This document shows positions 34,736 to 46,557 of a DNA stretch of 64,000 nt, one piece after another. Position 1 is the first letter of the stretch, and each line of letters begins with the position of its first letter. The DNA is from Petaurus breviceps papuanus (taxonomy: Eukaryota; Chordata; Mammalia; Diprotodontia; Petauridae). The notes under the pieces were generated by a model. That model searched no databases. It was not told the DNA's origin and saw nothing but the letters and a program-made list of their open reading frames with translations. The stretch lies in assembly GCA_028583685.1 (NCBI GenBank), contig JAMXIF010001253.1:87455146-87519145 (forward strand). Reading direction: 5' to 3'. Position numbers and translations under genes: made by a program.

Positions 34736-34899
34736 CCCTTTCCATTTCCCTAGTTTTATAACTTTAGTGTAGCCATCAACTCCTTACCTTCTCTCAGCTC
34801 TCATACCCAATCAGTTGCTAAATCTTGATGTTTCTACTTCCACAGTATTCTTTTCCACTCATACAGACATCGTATTAGTTCAGGCCCTAAATATCTTTT

Positions 34900-35150
34900 G
34901 GGGCAGCTAGGTGGCACAGTGGACAGAATGCTGGGCCTAGAGTCAGGAAGACCTGAATTCATATTTGACCTCAGACAATTACTAGCTGCGTGACTGTGGG
35001 CAAGTCACTTAATCCTGTTTGCCTTAGTTTCTTCATCTGTAAAGTGAGCTAGAGAAGGAAAAGGCAAACCACTCCAGTATCTTTAAAGTATTTTTAAGAA
35101 AACCCCAAAGGGGGTCACAAAGAGTCAGATATGACTGAACAGCAACAGCA
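34900..35150 (+). mobile_element. MAR1-type CORE-SINE with RTE-like tail, inside L2
   Basis: 'gcagctaggtggcacagtgg' head, 'gagtcaggaagacctgaatt', core, 'ggcaaaccactccagtatct', then 'gggggtcacaaagagtcaga' and 'tatgactgaacagcaaca'. Near-identical flanks (taaatatcttttg and taaattatcttttg) at about 34887 and 35151 are its target-site duplication. Confidence 0.85.
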
Positions 35151-36031
35151 TAAATTATCTTTTGCCTAGAGGTTTTTAATAGTCTCCTAATTTTTCTCCG
35201 TCTCAAGTTTCTCCGCACCTCAATCCATCCTCATTGCAGCTACCAAAGTGATTTTCCTAAAGTGCAGGTCTGACCACATCACTCTCTGTTCATAAACTCC
35301 AGTGGATCCCTATATTACATCTAAAATAAAATAAAATATAAATTCCTCTGTTGGGCATTTAAAACCCTTCACTATCTGGCCCCAACCTAATCTTCCAGTC
35401 TTAGTATTCATGTAACACATGCCCTGATATGACTATCCCAAGTCCCACTTACACTGATGAGTCAGATTCCCAGAACATAGCTATGTCTTCCCATCAGGAT
35501 TCTAAGGATATCTCTTAGGGAATCATCTTTTTAGGGTTATAGCTCACAAGCTCCTATCATGTGTTTTCTCTCCTGCTCCAAGATTATCAGTGGATATCAT
35601 TTATTCAGACATAAGTACCTTTTGGAAATGAGTATTTGCTAAGGTATTATAATAAGGACAGTTTATTCAAATCATTTCCCTCCAAAAACAAACAAGCAAA
35701 CAAAACTCTGTGATATTCTTTCATAGTTGCATACAGAGTTGGGAGTGTGTGATGTAGGTCTAAGCTTGGAGACCTTATGCAGCAAAGGGGTGACCAATAG
35801 CTTCTGGTTGTTGAAAGTCATTTCCCTTTCTTCATGTCCCCTTAGGCAAGGTGTCGCTTTTTGCTGCACTGCCTGCCATCTGTGAATCCACTTCCACTCT
35901 GACTTTGGCTCCCAATGTAGACAGTGCTGTTAACTTATCCATGGATTCTTGGATCTGGATGAAGTGGGGCAGGGAAAAGAGGAGACTTAGGCTGAGGCTT
36001 CTCTTTGCCCTCATCCCCAAGTAGTTTCTTT

Positions 36032-36172
36032 CTTTTTTTTTTTTTAAAGCAATCGGGGTTAAGTAACTTGCTCAAGGTTACATGGCCAGTTATTTCTGGG
36101 TGTGGTGCTAAGTGTCTGAGCCCGAATTCGATCCCCAGGTCATCCCGACTTGCTGAGCCACCTGGCCACCCC
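36032..36172 (-). mobile_element. Heterodimeric SINE, 3' arm (copy A)
   Basis: Reversed A tail (T run), 'ggttaagtaacttgctcaag', 'gttatttctgggtgtggtgc' and 'gctgagccacctggccaccc'. It joins the second arm at 36172/36173 with no A-rich linker. A 16-bp duplication CCCAAGTAGTTTCTTT (36016-36031 and 36301-36316) flanks the pair, so both arms went in together. Confidence 0.85.
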
Positions 36173-36300
36173 TAAGCAATTGGGGTTAAGTAACTTGCTC
36201 AAGGTTACACAGCCAGGTGTTTCTGGGTGGGTGCTAAGTGTCTGAGCCTGGATTTGATCCCCAGGTCATCTGCTCTTACTGGCTGTGCTACCTGGCCGCC
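36173..36300 (-). mobile_element. Heterodimeric SINE, 5' arm (copy A)
   Basis: Reads 'taagcaattggggttaagta', 'agccaggtgtttctgggtgg', 'tggctgtgctacctggccgc'. It differs from the other arm in the same way as the 5' arm of the copy at 56384-56530 (for example 'ggtgtttctgggtgggtgc' and 'ggctgtgctacctgg'). Confidence 0.85.
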
Positions 36301-36689
36301 CCCAAGTAGTTTCTTTTTCAAGGATTTTACTAGAATGCAGTATACTCTAATTTTTAAAATAATCTTGGTTCTAAACTAACTTGATATATTATAGAAAAAA
36401 CAAGAGTGTGACTAAGTTTCCTCAGACAGTCTGATCAGGATTACTGTGCAAAATCACTCTAATTCAAGGACTTTTTTTTTTTTCTTATTTAACGACTATG
36501 ATTGATTTAGGCTAAAATCTACTATTTAGATTGATTGATATTTGTTCTTACTTCATTAAGCTATCTGGACTTATTTACTTTAAGTAGGTTTTAGTAACTT
36601 AATTGATTTATTCGATTGTTCCTGTCCATGCTCCTTCCCGCTAGTGAAACTAGTCATCTTAATGTTCCGTATATACAGTACTCCATTTC

Positions 36690-37020
36690 CTATTTCTGTG
36701 CTTTTTCACTGGCTGTCCTTCATGCCTGGAATGCTCTTTCTCCTTCCTTACCTTTGTTGTCTCTAATCTCCACTGTCCTTTAAGGCTCAACTCAAGAATC
36801 ACTTTGAACATAAAGCTTCTCCTCATCTTTCTGGTTCCCATTGCCTTCCCTCAAGAGATATTTTATCTAGTTTCTGTATACTTATAGAACTACATGTCTC
36901 TATTAGCTAGATTGTAAGCTTTGTAGGCAGAGACTATTTCACTTGTGTCTTTTATATTCCCATTGCATACTTGGCATACAATAGGTGTTTAATAAATAAT
37001 TGATAACTGATTGATTTTCA
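36690..37020 (+). mobile_element. L2/L3 3' end
   Basis: 'gcctggaatgctctttctcc', 'aaggctcaactcaagaatca', 'agattgtaagctttgtaggc', 'caataggtgtttaataaata' and a GATT-type tandem tail. A well-kept terminus. Confidence 0.7.
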
Positions 37021-37139
37021 TAGGCCTCAAGCTCAGTATAAGTTAATCCTATGTTATGGCAGTCAAAAAAGCTGATACAATATTAGACATAGGGAGGTTA
37101 TAGTCTCAATATATTTTGTCCTAGTTAGACCTCATCTGG

Positions 37140-38690
37140 CGTATTGTGTCTCAGACCCCATTCTCTATTCCCTGCTGACCACTCCCTTATTCCCATCCCT
37201 TTCAAACTATCCCTGCTTTCCCACCAAGTCCCATTCTAGAGCTACCCACACCTTCCACTGTGTTCTCTGGAATGCCTGCTCCATGGGTAACAAACTCGGC
37301 TTCCCCTTAAACTTTTTCCTTTCTAAGTCCTTCCATCTTCTTGTACTCACTAAACCTGACTTCCTCCTGATGACACAGTTTTCCTGGACACCCTTTTCAT
37401 CACTGGTTGTACTTCTACTCATAACTCATAGAGTAATAGAGTCATAGAATATTCTTTGGTTCCCACAAGCACTTCCAGATTCTCCCTCTGCCACTATCAT
37501 TCAGTAACCTCTCCTCCTATTACAGTCATTCAATCTATATTTGTCATCTAATCAAGTTTCAGTAGCTGTTATCTACTGACCACTCTCCTTTCTTCCTTAC
37601 TGAATTCAGTGCTTTAGGCTCACAGTCTTTCCCTCCTCTCCAAATCCTACCATCATATTAGGATACTTCAGCATACATACTGACACCTCTGTTAAACACC
37701 CTCATTTCCTAGTTCCCTAACTTACTCATTTCTCATGATCTACTTTTTTTAAATGGTATTTTATTTTTTCCAATTACATGTAAAGACAATTTTTGACATC
37801 TATTTTTTGAAATAAGATTTTAAGTTCCAAACTTTTATCCCTCCCTCCTCTCCCTCCTCCGTAAGACAGGTAAGCAATTTGATTTAGGTTATACATGTGC
37901 AAGCATGTAAAACATTTCCACATTAGTCAGATTGTAAAAGAAGAAACAGAATAAAAGAAAAAAGCTATGAAATAATAAAGTAAAAATAGCATGCTTTGAT
38001 CTGCATTCAGACTCCATCAGTTCTTTCTCTGGATGTGAATAGAATCTTCCATCATGTCGCTTTTTAAATTGTCTGGGATCATTGTATTGCTGAGAAGAGC
38101 TAAGTCACTTGTATTTGCTCATTGTACAATGTGGCTGTAATTGTGTGCAGTGTTTCCCTGGTTTTGCCCACTTCATTCAGTACTATGGTCTACTCATCCA
38201 CTACACCTCAGTTATACGCAGAGAGCCATACCCTTGATCTTGTCACTACCCACAGTTGTCACGCTTTCATATTCATTTACTCCGAAGTTAGGGAATTTCA
38301 TTTTGCTTCTTCCTTTGTCTTGCAACCTCTGACCCTGTTCTTCATCCTCCTTGTGACCTCCAGTCCTATCATTCCTCAGGTCTTTCCCGGAACTGGCTAC
38401 ACTTTCTTTCCTTCCCCATGGTGACCCACTAGTGAACCAGTTCCACTCTACACTATCCTCTTCTCTCAAATCTCTGGCCTTCTTATGGCAACTCTGATCT
38501 TGTCTTGCCACACCTCTGCTTATTTTAATATAGTATCTGCAGCTTTTGCTCCTTCTTCTGTGCTGTTGAAAGAGGTTGGAGAAAGTCATGAAACCATAGT
38601 GACTGGGTCCACAAATTTACTTTACATAACTTCAATTGAGCCTTCACAGCAGCAAGGTAATCCTTTTACACTCCAGTAATAGATTCACTC
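37140..38690 (+). mobile_element. L2-type LINE, endonuclease region, interrupted
   Basis: Around 37255-37400 the frame reads CVLWNACSMGNKLGFPL, like the NARSLRNK start of L2/CR1 apurinic endonucleases, followed by LTKPDFLL (LTETWL in the family). Around 38215 it reads AESHTLDLVTT (HTLDLVI in the family). An L1 3' end (37742-38170) splits it. The frames at 37207-37422, 38122-38424 and 38212-38589 are by-products. Confidence 0.65.
37742..38170 (-). mobile_element. L1 3' end, antisense, inside L2
   Basis: 'atggtattttattttttcca', 'attacatgtaaagacaattt', a CCTCCCTCC tract, 'aggttatacatgtgcaagca', 'tctggatgtgaatagaatct' and 'tgctgagaagagctaagtca' are the complement of about 430 bases of marsupial L1 3' UTR. 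The L2 text continues on both sides. Confidence 0.7.
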
Positions 38691-38839
38691 ATCACTGCGG
38701 CTTTTCCAAACTACAGAAGAAATGGGGGGGGGGGGGAAAGAGGGGTGTGTCACTAAACAATATATAAGTATCCTTGTGGGTAGCTTATTGACTTAGGAAA
38801 TGGCATACAAACATTATCTGCTCAAGAGGTCTGTGTTTG

Positions 38840-39300
38840 ACACTTGTGCCTTAGTCTACCTTTTAAGGTCTTCCAACCTAAATTTCCATCTTATTTCATA
38901 TTATTCTGCTTTAGGCATTCTGTATTTCAGGTAACCAGTTCCCTAAACCCAATATTTCATGTCCCACATATGTACCCTCTCTTTCCCCCACTTTTCAAGA
39001 TGATAATTTTCCTTCAAGGATCAGGTCATGTTACCTCCTCCTTAGAACCTTCCCTTTCCCTGTGCTATGGCTGAAAGTGTTTTTTTTTCTCTCAAAAAAA
39101 ATCCTAGAACACTTTTCCTAGATTGCTCCTTTGCTCTTCCTATTTTCTTACCTTTTTTATATGTATGAATGTACATATCATTCAGCCCTCAATTTCTCTC
39201 ACTCTCCACCCCCACCCCTGAATTTAACCTCTTATAGAGTTTGTTTTTTGTCTGCCTTATATATAGTAGTTTCTTAACAAATGTTTGTTGCGTTGAATTT
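38840..39300 (+). mobile_element. L2-type LINE 3' end, diverged
   Basis: 'taaggtcttccaacctaaat', 'caaggatcaggtcatgttac', 'atagagtttgttttttgtct' and 'gtagtttcttaacaaatgtttg' with 'gaatttaaatgaatt' fit a decayed L2 3' end. A G run lies just before it at about 38725-38738. Confidence 0.45.
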
Positions 39301-39304
39301 AAAT

Positions 39305-41870
39305 GAATTAATAGAAAGAGATATTTACAAGCAATGTCAGGTGTGGTGAGGTGAACCTCCTAGCAAGAAGATTTAGGTGCTTACCCCAGGCTGTCCTGAT
39401 GGAATGAAAATGGATGATGTTCAAATGACCAATATTAGCACAAGGCAATGAATGGCATGGTCTTTCAAAATCCAACATAATGGGGGACTCCCCAAACCTT
39501 CAAATTAGTCACTAGAGTGTTGATTAGAAAAGGATTGATTTTTTTTGATGGGTATTAAATGAAGTCATGGATTCTGGAAAAATAATGCTCCTTTTTACTT
39601 GAAATACATATGACTTGTAAGCATAGAACTTCAAAGAAAGTCCTAGTTGAAAGGAAGATGGATGAAAGATTTTCAGTGACTGCTAGACATGGGGTAGGTA
39701 GCTGAGTCAGGGACCCTCTTCTTTTTCATTTGGCAAATTCCCAGTAAGCAGAGATTATTGTCTTCTAGCTTACCTAGTTTTGTAGTGGTGCTGTGTGTTA
39801 TTCAGTAACTACATGGCCAAGGCTATTTAAAATACTACATCATGAAAAAGAAGATGGTATTAGTTCTTTTCCCACCCTGTAATTCTAATGTGCTTACTCC
39901 TTTTCACCCAAGGCTCATCTAGATGTTGCTACTATCTCTGAAATACTGTCTAATTTAAGTGCCATATTTCAAATAATAACCCTGTTATAGTTTTCATTTT
40001 AATTGAACTTTAATATATCAAAATAAATTTTTTTTCATAAATGGTATCATATAAATAGGAGGAGATAGTAACAATAACTTCGCTCCTGATTTTTTTCAAA
40101 TTATTTTGGTTCTGAACTTAAACACCAAGTAAAATGGATATTTCCACATACATAGTATAACAGAGGAAGAGAATTGTATGTGAAAAAGATTTCTATGATA
40201 TGACTCATTTTTCTTTTTAAGTATGTAATAAGTTGAACCTGTAGCTTTCAATACTTTCCTGTTTGTCTGTGCTTCTTTTTGATCTTCCTTCGGTTCTCTT
40301 CTCTGCGTCTCCTGGTTTTTCAATGCAAAACTCAGTTCATTAATGGCATTTACAACTGGTTAAACTTTTAAAAAATTCTGTACTTTTTCAAGTAAATTCT
40401 CTGAAAACTAAAAACTACTCCTCGTGATAGGGAAGGTGGTTTCTAGAAGAAAATGAGGTGGAAGGGTCTTTGTGGGTAGTGGCCAAGTAGTCAGGTGAGA
40501 GAGTAAAGACAATTGTGGTAAGGATTTAGAGGGGCTTTGGAATGAGACCACATGGACGACCATGAGGTTCAAGAACAGTTAGGACTGCATGGTTGGAGGA
40601 ATCATGTGACCATATGTTGGCCCCCTGGGGTAAACTGCCAGTCACCCCACCCTAGTTAAAGTTTTGTACATTACCATTGTGGAAAAACATAGTTGCAAAA
40701 GTGAGGCACAATATATAGTAGTTAATTATAATAAAAGATATCTCTGCCATTACAATTTAAAACAGCATTAATAGCTCAAATCACTGAATTGCTGTATGGT
40801 TCCAGTTTTTCTGACTCAAGAGAAATGTGAGCAATGTTCTAGCCACCATATATCAGTAATATTAAGCCTTGATGGTCTTATTTTTTTCATTGAAACAATT
40901 CAGATTTAATGATAATTCATATTTAATTTTCAAATTGTGTCAGTATCCTTCAGAATATTAGGTCAACTGAAATATGTGATGTCTATGTCAGACACAATGT
41001 AGATGGGGTGCTAAACCTGAGGTTAGACTCATAACTTGGTTGCTTTCTCAGTCAGCTAAACTAAGGGTTGGCTCTAGGCAAAATTGTGAAAGAAAAAATG
41101 CTTATTTTTGGTGTCATATCACTCCTTCTTTGCTTGTTTCTTGTCAGTACCCTCTTGTTTCCCCAAGGTTGTTCGGGACTCCTCACTTCAGCATCCCACT
41201 AGTCTCTGGCAAACTCCATACTCCCACTCATTCCCCTGCCCCAACTAAATACTTATTGTCCTATATTTGATAGTGGGTGATATAATCTTCTTTTCAAAGT
41301 TTAGCAATCCTTACCATCAGAAACCTTTTTGTATTTCACTTTATACATTTTAAATTTCAATATTATTTAATTTTCCATTCCAAATCTTCTCCCTCTTATC
41401 CTCCTCCCACTCATCCATTGAGAAGGTAATAAAAACAGAGCTCTTTACAAATATGTGTAATTTTACCTTAATTCTTCATATGACAGCTTAAGGCTGGCTA
41501 CTTCCTCTAGGTAAATTTTCAATGTAAATGAAGAAAGGGATCACCAATATGGAAAACCTTTATTGACCTTAAAGCTGCTATTAAATTACTACTAGATTTT
41601 TACCCCAAAGCAAGACAATGCCTATTTTCTACAGACAATTAAAATACCTTTCATAAAACTAGATTATTATCCCCTCATGATTCTTGGCTAAGCTTTTCTT
41701 TCTCTCTTCTGTTTTGTGCCATGCTGAATGCCAGCTGGCTTTGTGCCCCTCATCTCAGAGGTGGCTACATTGTACTATTGGTGTGAAGCTCTTTAGGATT
41801 CCGGCTGAATGTGGGTATAGTCCTAGAGAATGAGTCCCACAAAGTTGGAATATGGTGGAAATGCTTATCA
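39305..41870. other. No gene recognised
   Basis: Mostly unassigned AT-rich DNA. 41340-41470 may be a diverged L1 3' end on the minus strand ('ttccattccaaatcttctcc', 'gagaaggtaataaaaacaga'), but the match is weak. Confidence 0.45.
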
Positions 41871-41872
41871 TT

Positions 41873-42045
41873 AGGGAGGCAGAGTGATTCAGCGGGAAGA
41901 GTGCCGAATTTGGAGTCAGAGGGCTAAGGTTCAAATTCTTCCCTGTCATTGATTCCCTGAGTGGCCTTGGGCCCTCAATTTTCTTCTCTGTAAAATGAGG
42001 GTAGTAGACCAGATGCCTTCTAAAGGCCCTTCTAGCTCTAACAAC
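41873..42045 (+). mobile_element. MIR/Ther1-type SINE
   Basis: 'ggaggcagagtgattcagcg', 'gagtcagagggctaaggttc', 'gagtggccttgggccctcaa', 'tctctgtaaaatgagggtag' and 'cagatgccttctaaaggccc' give a nearly complete element. Confidence 0.65.
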
Positions 42046-42049
42046 ACCA

Positions 42050-44735
42050 CCTAAAACTTTAAATAAAACATTCCTTGTAAAATATTTAATCTCAGATGTA
42101 ATGCAGCACAAACTTTGTCATTTATCAGTTTTTCTAGAAACTGAGATTCTTTTACAGATGAGATTGAAAGATTTTACTGAAATTTTATCAGAGCTACACT
42201 GTGACAAAGAATGAATGAGAAGGATACTTGCAACAATTGAAATGATGTAAGCACTCTAGAGGCCAGGACCATAACTTTCTCAAGGGACAGGTCATTTGCA
42301 ACTAATATATGACTATATTTTGAAGAGTAGCTTTTTCTTGTGCAAAGCCTGACTTCAAAGAGTTTCTATAACAAATTCAAATACAATTGCCCTGGGCTAG
42401 GAGGATTCAGTGACTTAGTGGTGTGACCTTCTTGGCGCCTTTGCCTCCTCCAAATCACTGAATAATTCTATCTAGACTTATTTTAAGTAATAACCTGAGG
42501 TATATTTAAAATCTAAATTAGCTTAAAACAAAAATCATTGACGGGGAAGGGGGAGCTGGATGATGATGAGTCATGTGTACCACAAAGAAAGTTTTTTAGT
42601 GGAGATTAACGTTCAGTCAAATGTTTCCAAAATGATCACTGCTCTTCACACATTTCTCGTTGTATGCTCTAGCTCGAGCCCTCAGACCTCCCATGCAGAC
42701 AGCACATATGTTCACTGGGGCTGTGCTGTTAAAGTTAATGTCTAATGATCTGTGTACTATTAGACAGCAAGAGCTGAACTAAGCACAGGATGGGAGTGAA
42801 GCAGGACACAATGCTTTTACTTTCTTTTTTTTTTTTTAGAGGTCACTTGACTTACACCCCTTTACCTTTATTTTTTCCCATTGAGTTGATTTTACAGCCA
42901 CTTTCCCCAATACTCACCAGATATCAGGTCTTCTATTTTACCAAAATTTAAGAAAATAAAAGTTCTAATACAGTACAATGACCAAAGCTGAATTAATTAC
43001 ACCCAACTGAACAAGTTCCCTAAAAATGCTTTTTCCTTTTTAGCAGTTTCTTTTGGAGGAATTCTGAACGTTCCACTTTTCTAGAGAGACAGGTAAAGAA
43101 TTCAATTAAACATTTATTAAGTACCAACTATGTACAGAGAACTATGCTAATTTCTGGAGATATAAATTTAGTAGGGTTTTTCACACCCTAAAATCCTACA
43201 CTAAAGCAAATAGCTTCCGCTACTGGCAAAAATATATAATAAAAGCACAATCTTCCCTCATTGCCTTACCTTTTGTTCTGGCTTAAGTTCATCTTTATGC
43301 TAATCCAGAGAAGACATTGGGAATTTCTAGCCCTAGATCATATAGCTATATGAGGTAGAGGACTATAAACTCCATCCTAAATATAGAGATTAAGGAGAAA
43401 AAATTTATTAGCCTGAGGACACTTTGCCTGACTTTGTTGTTGTTTTGTTGTTGTTGAGTACAGTAGTTAAGATCAAAGAGCTATTATGGAGAAATTTTCT
43501 AGCCATTACATATGTCCTTGGCAGATAGGAACTAAGATTGCCTGCATGTGATCCTGAAGAGATGAAGCCTAAAAGCTTGCACTAGGGAGCAACATCCTGC
43601 AGAGAGCACTGTGCTCAGTTGGCAGCAAGAGTCACCATAAGACCATTGGAGACTAGTAGAACAACAGGTCCAGTGAAGATGCTGCACTTATCAGGGAGCA
43701 GGTTCATGGAGAGCAGCATGAGATGGTCTCAGAAGAAATGGGTAGTTCCACTGGTCCTGCACTGTTGGAGGTAGGTGGCAATGTCAGGGGCCTAAGTTGC
43801 CCTTCCAACACTGTGCCCCATGTATTCTTTATGTATTTGATCTTCTACACATGTACTATGATGCTATGTATTCCCTATAATGGTGTCCCTCACACATGAT
43901 CCCGATGTGGGTTCTCACTGATAGTGTATGTATTTGTCAGTGTATCCCTCAGATTTATAGGGAATGGGGAATATTATACCGCTACTTTTCTTACTCTACT
44001 ATTTCATATGTCTTATCCTTGAACTGTTTGTCCTTTGACCTAAGAGAAAAAGCACAAACAACGGTGAAGAATTATGAGCTATGGTTCCTGGTAAATGCAG
44101 TCCCACAGATTACCATGAATTTGGGGTAGCTATTCTGGGGTATCCACTTTAGAGGAGTTGCCTTATGTACTAGATTAGATAAGAAAATGTAAGTCATAAA
44201 GTTTGGAATCTAATTGGAGGACATGATAATACACAACTGTAATACAAAATAATTAATGTTAAATATATTACAATGATTCTAACAAATGTGCTGTGTGAGA
44301 TCCAGAGGAAAAGAGTCATTACAAACTGGAAGTGGAGAATCTGCAATATCTTCACTGATGTAGTGTCATTTGATGTTAGGACCTCATTGAAATCATCTAG
44401 CTCCTGTATTAGGATCATAGTGGTTGTGGGAAAAGAGAGAAGAGGAAGAGAACAAAAGATTTTTTTTTCAGAGTCATAATCAACAGAATCACTGATGACT
44501 GATTGGATGGGAGAGCTAAGAGGAGGGACTAAAAAGGAGGGGGAAAGTGAAAGATCCCACCCATATTGTAAGCATGGAAGACTGGGTGAATTATGGTTTC
44601 ATTGTTGTCATAGAAACAGTGTTTCTATAGAATTGTGTCATAGAAACAGTGAAGTCAGAAGCAAGAGCAGATTTTGGATATCTCGGGGGAAATTTAAGGT
44701 CAGTCATTTGTCTTTGGGGAAAAAATATAAGCTCC
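42050..44735. other. No gene recognised; L2 tail and a small hairpin
   Basis: Contains a short antisense L2 3' piece at about 43105-43165 ('aacatttattaagtaccaac') and the repeat pair at 44606-44651. The rest shows no gene or named repeat. Confidence 0.45.
44606..44651. repeat. 16-bp direct repeat with internal hairpin
   Basis: TGTCATAGAAACAGTG occurs at 44606-44621 and again at 44636-44651 (period 30). TAGAAAC (44611-44617) and GTTTCTA (44621-44627) form a 7-bp stem with a 3-base loop. Confidence 0.8.
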
Positions 44736-44736
44736 A

Positions 44737-44990
44737 ACAGCTAGGTGACACAGTGGATACAGCTCTGAGTCTGGAGCCAGGAAGACCTGAATGTAGAATG
44801 TGCCCTCATATACTCCTTAGCTGTGTGACCCTTGGCAAATAATTTAAAACTGTTTGTCTCAATCTCCTCATCTGTAAAATGGGCATAATAATAACAACCT
44901 ACCTCCTAGGAGTGTTATGAGGATCAGATGATAATGATAAAGTGCCTGGCATAGTAAATGTTATGTTAATGCTAGCTATTAATTATTATC
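44737..44990 (+). mobile_element. CORE-SINE with MIR-type 3' part
   Basis: 'acagctaggtgacacagtgg', 'gagccaggaagacctgaatg', 'agctgtgtgacccttggcaa', 'ctcatctgtaaaatgggcat', 'ggagtgttatgaggatcaga' and 'aagtgcctggcatagtaaat'. Nearly full length. Confidence 0.75.
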
Positions 44991-44994
44991 ATAT

Positions 44995-45510
44995 GTTGAG
45001 TTAAGAAGTTCACAAAGCTAGTTCTTGTAGGGATTTGGAGATACAGGTTAGGAGCTTGGGAAGGAAGTAGGAATTGGAGATAGAGATTTAGGAATCACCC
45101 AAATAGAGGCAATAATTGAAACCTTGGAAGTAAATAAAATTGCCAAGGGAGAGAACATAGAGAAAAATGAGTCAAAGACAGATCATTGGAAATACCAACG
45201 TTAAGAGGTTAGAATTACAAATAAGGCCAGTGAAAGAAAAAGGGAACACAGTAACAAGATTAGAAGAACTAATGAATATGGTGTCTCAGAAACAAGAAGA
45301 GAAAGTATTCAGATGGAGATGATCATTAGTGTCAAATGTTGCATAGAAGTCAAAGAGAATTAAGACTGAGAAAAGGCTACTAGATTTAGCAATAAGGAGG
45401 TCATTGGTTACTTTAGAGGGACAATACATAAAGTCCTATATATCTCTGAACTTATGTAAGAAAGGCTGTGTAGGGTGGTTTCAGTAGAGTTCTGGGAACA
45501 GAAATTACAT
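44995..45510 (-). mobile_element. L2-type LINE RT region, antisense
   Basis: 'gtcaaatgttgcatagaagt', 'caaagagaattaagactgag', 'aaaaggctactagatttagc' and 'aggaggtcattggttacttt' are the complement of the L2 RT segment LDLSAAFDTVDH and the text before it. Confidence 0.6.
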
Positions 45511-45544
45511 TATAAGTAGTTGAAGAATAAGTTTTTAGGGAGTA

Positions 45545-45845
45545 GAGGCATCATCTTGGAGTCAGGAAGATATGAATTAAAATCCTGTCTTAGACACTTA
45601 CTAGATATGTGACCCTGTGGGTAAGTCACTTAACCTTTCCACAGCTGAAAGTGCTCTTTCTATCCAAATTACTTTATATTTACTTGTCTATTTTCATATT
45701 ATATTACCCAGTATACTGTAAATTCCTCGAGGTCAAAGATTGACTTAATTTTCATCTTTGTATTCCCAGTAGCTAGCATGATACCTTGAACTTAATAGGT
45801 GCTTAATAAATATTTGTTGAATGAATAAATGAATGAATGAACTAA
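45545..45845 (+). mobile_element. SINE fragment followed by L2 3' end
   Basis: 45545-45650 holds MIR/CORE-SINE text ('cttggagtcaggaagatatg', 'atatgtgaccctgtgggtaa'). 45655-45845 is a good L2 3' end ('ctgtaaattcctcgaggtca', 'ttaataggtgcttaataaat') with a (TGAA)n tail. Confidence 0.6.
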
Positions 45846-45984
45846 AATAGGGACAGATTAGAGATGATTAAAAAGTTTGCAGGACTTACTGGTGAGTGAA
45901 TCAAATCCAGTAATTTTTCCTTTGTAATATCTTGTGCATTTTTCTTTTCCATTCCATTCCCCAGAATAAAGGAAGAGTTTAGAG

Positions 45985-46125
45985 AATTTAGAAATCACTT
46001 ATTCAAAATTCTTCATTTTATAGAGGAAGAAATTGAGGTGCAAGAAAGTATATTAATTGCCTAAAATCACATGACTGTTCATTAGTGAATAAGGTGGAAT
46101 TAGAGCCCAAGAATTCTGTGTTGGT
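45985..46125 (-). mobile_element. MIR-related repeat, antisense
   Basis: 'ttcattttatagaggaagaa', 'attgaggtgcaagaaagtat' and 'gcctaaaatcacatgactgt' follow the reversed MIR-type 3' part. Confidence 0.4.
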
Positions 46126-46557
46126 ACAACATAGGTATCCCCAGTGTGGGAAAGGTATATATCCAGGGTGGGAAAGAAAGGAGGTGTGGCCACCACGCTG
46201 GGAAGTATTTACATACTTGTAGATGATACCATTAACCAGTGTATAGTAATAAACAATGGTGCTTTTTTCTCCCATGTGTTATGCTAGTAAGGTTCCCATC
46301 CATAGAGGATAGCTTTGTGGAAAAGCATATCCTATGTATTTTGCTGGGCATGTTTTAAGTGTCTGTGTTTGCATGGACAGTAGTAATATAAGGAAATTAA
46401 TGTAATCACAGAAGGTCCATACACTTCAGTTGAATCAGTCAATCAATAGACTATAATCACAAAATGTAAGCTAGATGTTAAGGATTTTTCCTACAATGCC
46501 ACAACAATGTATGATTAAGTTCTTGATCAGTAAGCCTTATAAAGCTTTAGTCATTGG

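Larger units (their letters stand above)
34085..35515 (+). mobile_element. Second L2 LINE fragment, interrupted by two SINEs
   Basis: Begins in the RT region ('tttatactgatgatatcagc', the Y-x-DD area) and passes 'aaaatgtccaaagcagaact'. It resumes after SINEs at 34482-34735 and 34900-35150 with 'taaagtgcaggtctgaccac' and 'gcatttaaaacccttcacta'. It follows the first L2 in the same orientation. Confidence 0.7.

Noticed and set aside
36016-36316. Tandem repeats here as a CRISPR-like or satellite array
   Set aside because: There are only two units, they differ from each other, and one target-site duplication surrounds the pair. It is a dimeric SINE in a mammalian genome.
38212-38589. 125-codon minus-strand frame
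   Set aside because: It lies antisense to L2 endonuclease-region text and has no family resemblance of its own.
44995-45510. Lys/Glu-rich stretch as a possible coiled-coil gene
   Set aside because: Phrases such as 'gtcaaatgttgcatagaagt' show it is the complement of the L2 reverse transcriptase region.
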